A stretch of DNA of 64,000 nt from Polietes domitor. Lineage: Eukaryota > Arthropoda > Insecta > Diptera > Muscidae. This document shows, one piece after another, positions 57,132-64,000 of the stretch. Location: NCBI GenBank assembly GCA_947397865.1, contig OX377620.1, positions 104,336,481-104,400,480 of the forward strand, read 5' to 3'. Below the pieces are notes generated by a model. That model was not told the origin of the DNA and did not search any database. It saw nothing but the letters and a program-made list of their open reading frames with translations. A program made the position numbers and the translations under genes. Every line of letters begins with the position of its first letter. The first letter of the stretch is position 1.

Positions 57132-59068
57132 AAACAAGTAAGAAAAGGCTAAAGTCGGGCGCGGCCGACTATATAATACCCTACACAACTCCCTGCGTAT
57201 ATACCTCGTTTTGACTACTCAGAAAAATAGCATTACTAAATTTGATTAAAATCCATACTCCAATTTAGTTCAACAATTTTACTCCATTTAAGGGTAAAGT
57301 TTCTTTATTCCAACGTCATAGGAAAAGTTTTCTTAAGTCAAAATTTACTCGGTTGAGGAATAATTTACTTAGATTTATGAAAATTTCGGAAAAATGTTAT
57401 TTAGATTTATTATAAATGTACTTGATTTGAAGAAAACCTTACTATAACTATCCTCAGTTTGAGTATATATTTACTTGGTTTGAGGCATATTGAAGTAGAA
57501 TCAAGTTCAAAGCATGTAGTTCAAGTTCAAATTTCCTAGATATTAGTTCATTTTAAATCACAAAATCAAAAGTGAACCCTACTTTTTTCTGAATTCAGGT
57601 GTTACATGGGAGCAATTTTATTAAGTTCATATAAATTATAAAGTACACTATAAAGTCATCTTTAGTCAAATTTAACGAATATGGTAGATATTCCGTAAAT
57701 ATAACATGAAAATTAATCAAGATTATACAGCGGTAATAGGATGAATCGGTCGGACATTTGTTGGGGGCCTATAACAACACTTATGGCCTGGGCCAAAACA
57801 TGGGCCTATAAAGTTCTCATTCACGGTAGGTATTCCTAGTTGAAATATGCAAAATTTGATTCAGATCCGATGTAAGATGTAGTTTCTAGAGCTGTAATAG
57901 AGTAGAATGGGGCCCCATTTGGGTTATACCAAAGTATGTACACATATATTTGACTTTCATAGGATGTATTCTCAGTGAAATATAATATAATCTGCATAAT
58001 TTTAAAAACTTCCGATGTAAACTGTGGGTCCTAGAGGGTTAGTAATAAAAATGAGGGCCATTTGGGAGGGCGCTACACTAAAAAGTTGGCTATACGGGCC
58101 CAGTTTCACAGTAGGTATTCTTAGTTGAAATATAAAATGATCTGCAAAATTGTATCGAGATCCAATGCACGATGTATGTTCTAGAGCTGTAATAGAGTAG
58201 AATGGGGGCCCAATATGTATGTTGGTTATACGAAAATATCGACCCATATATTTGACTTTCATAGTATGTATTTTTAGTTGCAATATAATATAATCTGCAA
58301 AATTTGATGAATTTCCGATATAAATTGTGGGTATTTGTAAGGGTAATTTGTAAGGGCGCTACATTAAAAAGTGGGCCTCATAGATCACTTTCAAAGAGGG
58401 TATTCTCTATTGAAATATAACATGATTTGCAAAATTTTATCGATCGATTTTAGCGATAATAGTGTAAACTGGGGGCCCATTTGTATGGAGCCTATACCAA
58501 ATACTATTGACCTATATAGCTGGCTTTCAAAAAAGATGTTTCTAGTCTAAATGTAACATTGTGTGTGAAATTTGATCAAGATCCAATGTAAAATGTGCAT
58601 ATTAGAGCAGTAATATTGTAAATCGGAAGTACATTTTTATGGGGGCCATATCAAAACGTGGACCTATGTGGTCCACTTTCCCGTTAGCTATTTCTAGTTC
58701 AAATATACCTTGATCCTGAAGATTATGTCATGATCCCATGTAAAATGTGTATTCTAGAGCAGTAATAGTATAAATTATAGAGATATTTGTATGGAGGCTA
58801 TATCTAAATCTGAACCGATTTCAAATTCAATACCGACGGTCCTTGGCAAAAAAAAATAACTTCTACCAAATTTCATGACAATTGGACAACAATTGCGACC
58901 TGTAGAGTGCGAACAAGATTAGATGGACAGCAGACGGACGGACGGACAGACATACATCGATTCAGCTGGTGATTCTAAGCCGATCCATATACTTAAATGT
59001 AGCTGGATTATTTCTTGGTGTTACAAACATTTGGCGGAAAACTAACTTATAATACCCTAGTCCAGGGT
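57132..59068 (+). repeat. A-family element, divergent subrepeat type, carrying an L insertion
   Basis: Starts AAACAAGTAAGAAAAGGCTA. The body uses a divergent subrepeat (AGAGTAGAATGGGGGCCCAA, TTATACGAAAATATCGACC). The 3' block GACGGACGGACGGACAGACA is intact, but the terminal hairpin is cut at TAGTCCAGGGTA where the next A copy begins. Confidence 0.8.
57217..57590. mobile_element. L element inside the A copy
   Basis: Bounded by TCAGAAAAAT and its inverse-like TTTTTTCTGA; it splits the A start between CTCGTTTTGACTAC and CAGGTGTTACATGGGAGC. The interior has AATTTACTCGGTTGAGGAAT, TTACTTAGATTT units similar to the inverse of 42890-43090. Confidence 0.6.
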
Positions 59069-60793
59069 AAACAAGTAAGGAAAGGCTAAAGTCGGGCGGG
59101 GACGACTATATAATACCTTACACCACTCCCTGCGTATGTACCTCGCTTTTCTATGTAGTTCATATAAATTATACAGTTACTATAAATTCATCTTTAGTAA
59201 TATTTAACGAATATGGTTAATAATATGGTAATTGATCCAATTATCCGACAGACAAATACAAATTATACAGTAGTAATAGGGCGAATCGGACCGACATTTC
59301 AAAAGGGAGCCTATAACAACATTTTGGGCCTGGTCCAAAACATGGGCCTATATATTTCTAATTCATGGTAGGTATTCCTAGTTTAAAAATATCATGATCT
59401 AAAAATTTGATGAAGATCTGATGTAAGATGTAGTTTCTGGAGCTGTAATAGATTAGAATGGGGCCCCATTTGGGTTATTCCAAAGTATGGACATATGGGC
59501 ATCTCCGAAACAAGTAAGGAAAGGCTAAAGATGAACGGACTTTCTATTTCATTACAATTCAATTCGGTAAAAAAGGAGTTTTGCATCCTGTAAATGTATG
59601 TGTTTGACAAAAAATGTTAAATTGGAAAGGACATTTGTATGGGGGTATATTAAAACCTGGAACGATGTGACCCGCTTTCACCATGTATGTTTATTTGTGA
59701 AATATAATATGTAAAGTTTGGCCAAAATCGGTTAAACGTTCGGGAGCAACATTTGTATGAGTGCTATATCTAAATCAGAACCGATCTTACACACTTTCAA
59801 CACAGGTTTTTTTAGTTCGATTATAAATATGTGTCTTCTAAAGCGGAAAAAGTGAAATAGGGAGCGACATTTGTATGGGGGCTATATCTAAATCTGAACC
59901 GATCTTACCCACTTGCATCATAAGGTTTTCTAGTTGGATTGTAAGATGTTGTGCCAATTTTAAAGAAAATCGGGTACAATATGTGGTTTCTAAAGCGGAA
60001 AACCTGAAATAGGGAGCGACATTTGTATGGAGACTATATATAAATCTGATCCGATCTTACCCAATTTATTCATAGGTGTTTCTAGTTGGATTAAAAGATG
60101 TTGTACCAAATTTAAAAAAATCGGGTACAATATGTGGTTTCTAAAGCGGAAAAAATGAAATAGGGAGCGACATTTGTATGGGGACTATATCTAAATCTGA
60201 ACCGATCTTACCAAATTTCTGCATAGGTGTTTCTAGTTGGATTATAAGATGTTGTACCAAATTTAAAAAATCGGGTACAATATGTGGTTTCTAAAGCGGA
60301 AAAAATGAAATAGGGAGCGACATTTGTATGGGGGCTATATCTAAATCTGAACCGATCTTACCCACTTTCAGCATAGGTGTTTCTAGTTCGATTATAAAAT
60401 GTTCTGCCAATTTTAAAGAAAATCGGGAACAATATGCCGTTTCTTGAGCGGAAAAAGTCAAATCGATAGCGACATTTGTATGGGGACTATATCTAAATCT
60501 GAACCGATTTCCTCCAATACCGATTGTCCTTGGGCAGAAAAAATAACTTCTGCCAAGTTTCATGACAATCGGACAATAATTGCGACCTGTAGAGTGTGAA
60601 CAAGCTTAGATGGACAGCAGACGGACGGACGGACGTACAGACAGGCAGACATCGTTAAATCGACTCAGCTGGTGATTCTAAGCCGATCGGTATACTTAAA
60701 GGTGGGTCTACCTCGATTATTTCTTGGTGTTACAAACATTTGGCGCGAAACTAACTTATAATACCCTAGTCCACGAAGTGGTGTAGGGTATAA
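59069..60793 (+). repeat. A-family element, head-to-tail after the previous one
   Basis: AAACAAGTAAGGAAAGGCTA to GTCCACGAAGTGGTGTAGGG. An internal second start (AACAAGTAAGGAAAGGCTAA) lies at 59509, then about five subrepeats and the GACGGACGGACGGACGTAC block. Confidence 0.85.
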
Positions 60794-61956
60794 AAATATA
60801 ATGAAATATCAATAAAAAATTAATATATTTTTCCACTTGAGAACGCCAATAACATCAGAAGTTATATTACTTGTTGTACAAAAAATGTGATATATTACGA
60901 AAATCCAGAAAATTCGTTTGAATTTATGAAGTTTTAACAAATTAAGACTGGGTTAAAATTGGCGTGGTTTGACAAACGTTCGCGTCACATTACATAGTCA
61001 TCACAACTTTTATCTTATACATACCTTGTATGGGAATATTTATCTCTATTAATATTATAAATTCTTCTATTTTTAAATTACACAGAGATAGTGGATGTGT
61101 GTTAAAAAAACTTGCACTAAACAAACCGAAACTCATTTTCCTGTTGCATTTGTATACTTTAAAATTAAAGTGCTCAACATTTGAAATCAAACGGTATATG
61201 TATTCGAAAGTAATTTAGTTTTTCCTATTGTCAGCCTTTTTCTCGATATTGCAATTATAATCCCATAAATTATCTAGTTTACATAATATTAAAGGTGCAG
61301 TAAATTGTTTTCTTTTAAAGTTAAGAATACAAACAAAAATTTCTAAGAAACTCATCGGAATTTTCTTCAAAATGAGGTATGTGACATGCTTTAATATTTA
61401 ATACTCTTTCTTTGTTTGTGCACCTGTAGTTACGAGGGATGTTGGATAAGTTTAATGTTGTAACACAGAAGGGGTAGCACTTTTTTTATAGCCTACATCA
61501 TTCTGTAAATAGGCTAGGTATATCACAAATATCGGTAAAATGAAAGGAAACGAAATACACCCGTTTCTAATTTTTCTAAGTTTCTAACACTCTTAGTGTT
61601 GGGTCTATCATTCAATTCAACATACGTTAAACCAAATTCGATAGTTTTCGTCGTGAAACCATTTGAAATTGCTATCATATCTTTACCATCTACATAATTT
61701 ATACACCCAAAGTATTTGTACCAAGAACACATTTCAGATTTATGTCAGACACCTCGCATTTCAACATTTCCTATTTTGTTGCCATAAATTGTTACATACT
61801 TACCTACGTTGACATGTTCATATGAAGAGTGAATACTATGTCACTGTATCTTTTGATTAATATTTTCATGTCAACAATATCACATTGTCTGAGTGGCCCG
61901 ATAGAATATGAAAATTCACAGGGCGACAGCGAAGGCATATATTTATATTTATAAGT
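60794..61956. other. Unassigned AT-rich DNA
   Basis: Several 62-69-codon frames on both strands without domains. No repeat partner seen. Confidence 0.4.
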
Positions 61957-62480
61957 ATGAATAAAGTGAATTTGCTATTTACGCAATTGCCACTAATGGC
62001 GACAAAATATACCCGCGTGTGTTGCTATACATTTCATCCAGCTTCTCAAAAGGGAATTGTTAAATAATACAACTCTAGGAGGAATTCTGAAGTTGATATG
62101 TTCTAATTTAATGCTCAACATATACACATAATTGTTCCCCTGGAAGCATATTTAATGTCAAAGCTATTGTTCAAAAGAATGATGATGATTTAAAATGAAA
62201 TTAAACCGCTTTAAAATAAGACTTGAAATAGAAATATCTAAATCTAGAAAACTAGCTAAAACTAGAGCATGAATAAAGTGAATTTGCTATTTACGCAATT
62301 GTCATTAATGGCAATAAAATATACCCGCGTGTGTGTTATAAATTTTATCCTGCTTCTCAAAAGGGAATTAGGTTGCTTTAAAATAACACTTAAAATAGAA
62401 ATATCTAAATTGAGAAAAAAACTAGGTGTAATGTATGTGGATAAAACAAATGTCCTTATATTTCGTTCTAATTATCCATT
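61957..62480 (+). repeat. Tandem direct duplication, offset 312 bases
   Basis: ATGAATAAAGTGAATTTGCT, TTTACGCAATTG, AAATATACCCGCGTGTGT and CTTCTCAAAAGGGAATT occur at 61957 and again at 62269. The trailing part TTAAAATA.AACTTGAAATAG also recurs, but copy 2 lacks about 150 internal bases. The 79-codon frame in copy 2 is broken in copy 1, so coding is unlikely. Confidence 0.8.
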
Positions 62481-62784
62481 ACTACGATGGAATATGGTGT
62501 ACTTTTAGTTTGCCATATAGATTATACAAACTCTTACCCCTTAGCGAAAAAAGAGTCTAACATTCTAACTTAATATATCCATTTCAATTTGGCCTAAATG
62601 ACAAAAATAAATAAGTAGCTGGACCTTGTTGTAATGCATGTTGCATGTTATTTTTCTAAGCTATTTGGAAAAAAGTGCGTCAAAATGAAGTAACTAGCAG
62701 CTTTTGGTTAATTCGATTTTGTATATTCAAACATTTTCGCGTTATTTGACTATTTCAATAATCTTAACCAAAAATTATTTATTT
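62481..62784. other. Unassigned AT-rich DNA
   Basis: No feature seen. Confidence 0.4.
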
Positions 62785-62995
62785 ATTCGTACACTATACT
62801 AAAGTATTATGGATTTGTTTATTACACCGATAGACTTCACATTATTTTCTGAGTCGATTTGGCAATGTGCGTCTGTCAATCTAGTCGTGTAGTCTTAGTA
62901 CAGGTCACAATTGTCTTCCGATTCCGACGAAACTTTGCTCAAGGTATTTTGAATTTGAAGTAAATTGGTCCAAATCCACTGCTTTTGGTGTGGAT
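62785..62995 (-). repeat. A-family 3' end, inverted relic
   Basis: GTATTATGGATTTGTTTATTAC, CACCGATAGACTTCACATTA, CTGAGTCGATTTGGCAATG and GGTCACAATTGTCTTCCGAT, worn relative to the 44 kb copy; subrepeats absent. Confidence 0.65.
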
Positions 62996-62999
62996 TAGA

Positions 63000-63120
63000 A
63001 ACATCCCGGGAATTTACATATTTTCTATTTCCCTTATCCCACGAATTTTTACGGGATTCCCGCGGCAAATCAGGAGAAAGTTTTACACTCTTAGGACACT
63101 TTTTTATCATTTTATTTTTC
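63000..63120 (-). repeat. Q repeat (CCCGG-rich), copy 2
   Basis: CATCCCGGGAATTTACAT, TTTTTACGGGATTCCCGCGG; follows directly on the A relic, as copy 1 does at 56.37 kb. Confidence 0.35.
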
Positions 63121-63909
63121 TCAATTATAACGTAAAAAGGTAGCAATATAATTTAACGAAGATCACTTTAAATTAGACATGTGTCAGCTTCAACCTTGAA
63201 TATTTAATTTAAAGTGGATATCATATAATAGGAGGTTACAAATAATGTTTGTAATATTTGGAGATAATTCAATTTTGAAAAGTTTTGATACTTCTATATA
63301 TGTTAGTATCTAGGGAGAAATCATACACGTGTTATATATAATTTTCCTAAAAAATTAATTAAATTATCCACACATTGTATCGACAACTCGCAACATTGCC
63401 GCCTTAAAATATAAATTTTGGTAGTCGCAGTTATAGAAAAAGAACTGCGAATATATTATAAATATAAAATCAAGTAGTGATTTGAATCCACAGGGTTTTT
63501 AACACTTTATACATGGAAAATGTAGAACTATTTAAAACGCGTAGATCTCAACTAATAATAACACTGTCCGATAAATGAAGACTTTTTGATTGGAACAGAA
63601 TAGCGACCCTATAATTCTGAAAGGTCAATAATCCAATAAAGGTAGGTAGCTACCTACACTAACCTCAACTCAAAAATTCCAACAAATCCAATATTTCATA
63701 CAAACAAACTTATATAAAGATATACGAAGATATTCTGAATTTATGTAAATAATTCCACTATAAAAGCTAAAATGAATGTGCACACAAATTGAGACGATGG
63801 CCTTCGATGCTATTGCTCTCTTATATATTAATTCATAACTTGTAATTATGAGTTAAAATCTCGAAAAAAATAAATACTTTGTATTGTAATCCATTAAAAT
63901 AATATAACA
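63121..63909. other. Unassigned AT-rich DNA
   Basis: No gene or repeat recognised; an imperfect TAGGTAGCTACCTA palindrome lies at 63644-63657. Confidence 0.4.
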
Positions 63910-64000
63910 AAACAAGTAAGGAAAGGCTAAATTCGGGCGGGGCCGATTATATAATACCCTACACCACTTCCTGCGTATATACCTCGCTTTGATTACTAAA
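63910..64000 (+). repeat. A-family element, start only (cut by window end)
   Basis: AAACAAGTAAGGAAAGGCTA, GGGCGGGGCCGATTATATAA, CCTGCGTATATACCTCGC. The body continues past the window. Confidence 0.9.

Overview
The window is eukaryotic, AT-rich and dominated by repeats. The repeat grammar (elements ending in TATACCCT motifs next to GGACGGACATGGCTAGATCG-type blocks, Tc1/mariner relics and a Transib/RAG1-like relic) is what I would expect of a higher fly. A muscoid such as Stomoxys, Haematobia or Musca is my guess; the sequence alone does not prove the species. I see no rRNA, tRNA, CRISPR array or bacterial gene. Most of the window looks like intergenic or intronic DNA built of nested transposons. 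Repeat-family letters below are mine.

Three related non-autonomous families make up much of the DNA. A-family: starts AAACAAGTAAGGAAAGGCTA with a GC palindrome, has ~152-bp internal tandem subrepeats, and ends in a TACCCTAG..GGGTATAA hairpin. B-family: starts AAACAAGTAAAAAGGCGTTA, has ~136-141-bp subrepeats, and ends GGTGGAGGGTATA. D-family: two shorter relics with the same kind of end. Their layout matches DINE-1/Helentron-associated elements (inference). One B copy (6.66-9.52 kb) carries a 142-bp satellite of about 7.5 units with exact spacing.

Layout. 0-4.8 kb: B ends, a possible CCCH-finger relic and a Tc1 DD34E transposase fragment. 5.2-12.4 kb: A, B with satellite, E, A. 12.4-18.2 kb: F-D-F repeats and a B copy. 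18.2-20.8 kb: a three-level nest, in which a deleted mariner sits in a TA-flanked element with array-type inverted ends, which sits in an A copy. 21.9-25.4 kb: a palindromic element and an E element split by an A copy. 26-38 kb: (TA)n, B and A copies, G-D-G repeats, a 198-bp mariner miniature and a decayed mariner transposase. 38.2-39.6 kb: second array-ended element. 41.7-50.6 kb: A and B copies, a 554-bp palindromic TA element, and candidate host exons at 46.0 and 47.4 kb. 51.8-55.6 kb: two deleted mariners and a broken RAG1/Transib-like recombinase. 56-64 kb: A copies in tandem, then mostly single-copy AT-rich DNA.

The two most notable systems are linked. First, a RAG1-like DDE recombinase relic keeps D, D and E candidates, a CxxC and a heptamer-like CACTGTG at its right edge. 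Second, a mariner derivative is present three times with one shared in-frame internal deletion, so each copy encodes only the DNA-binding domain plus a C-terminal tail. One of these mariners landed inside the recombinase relic.
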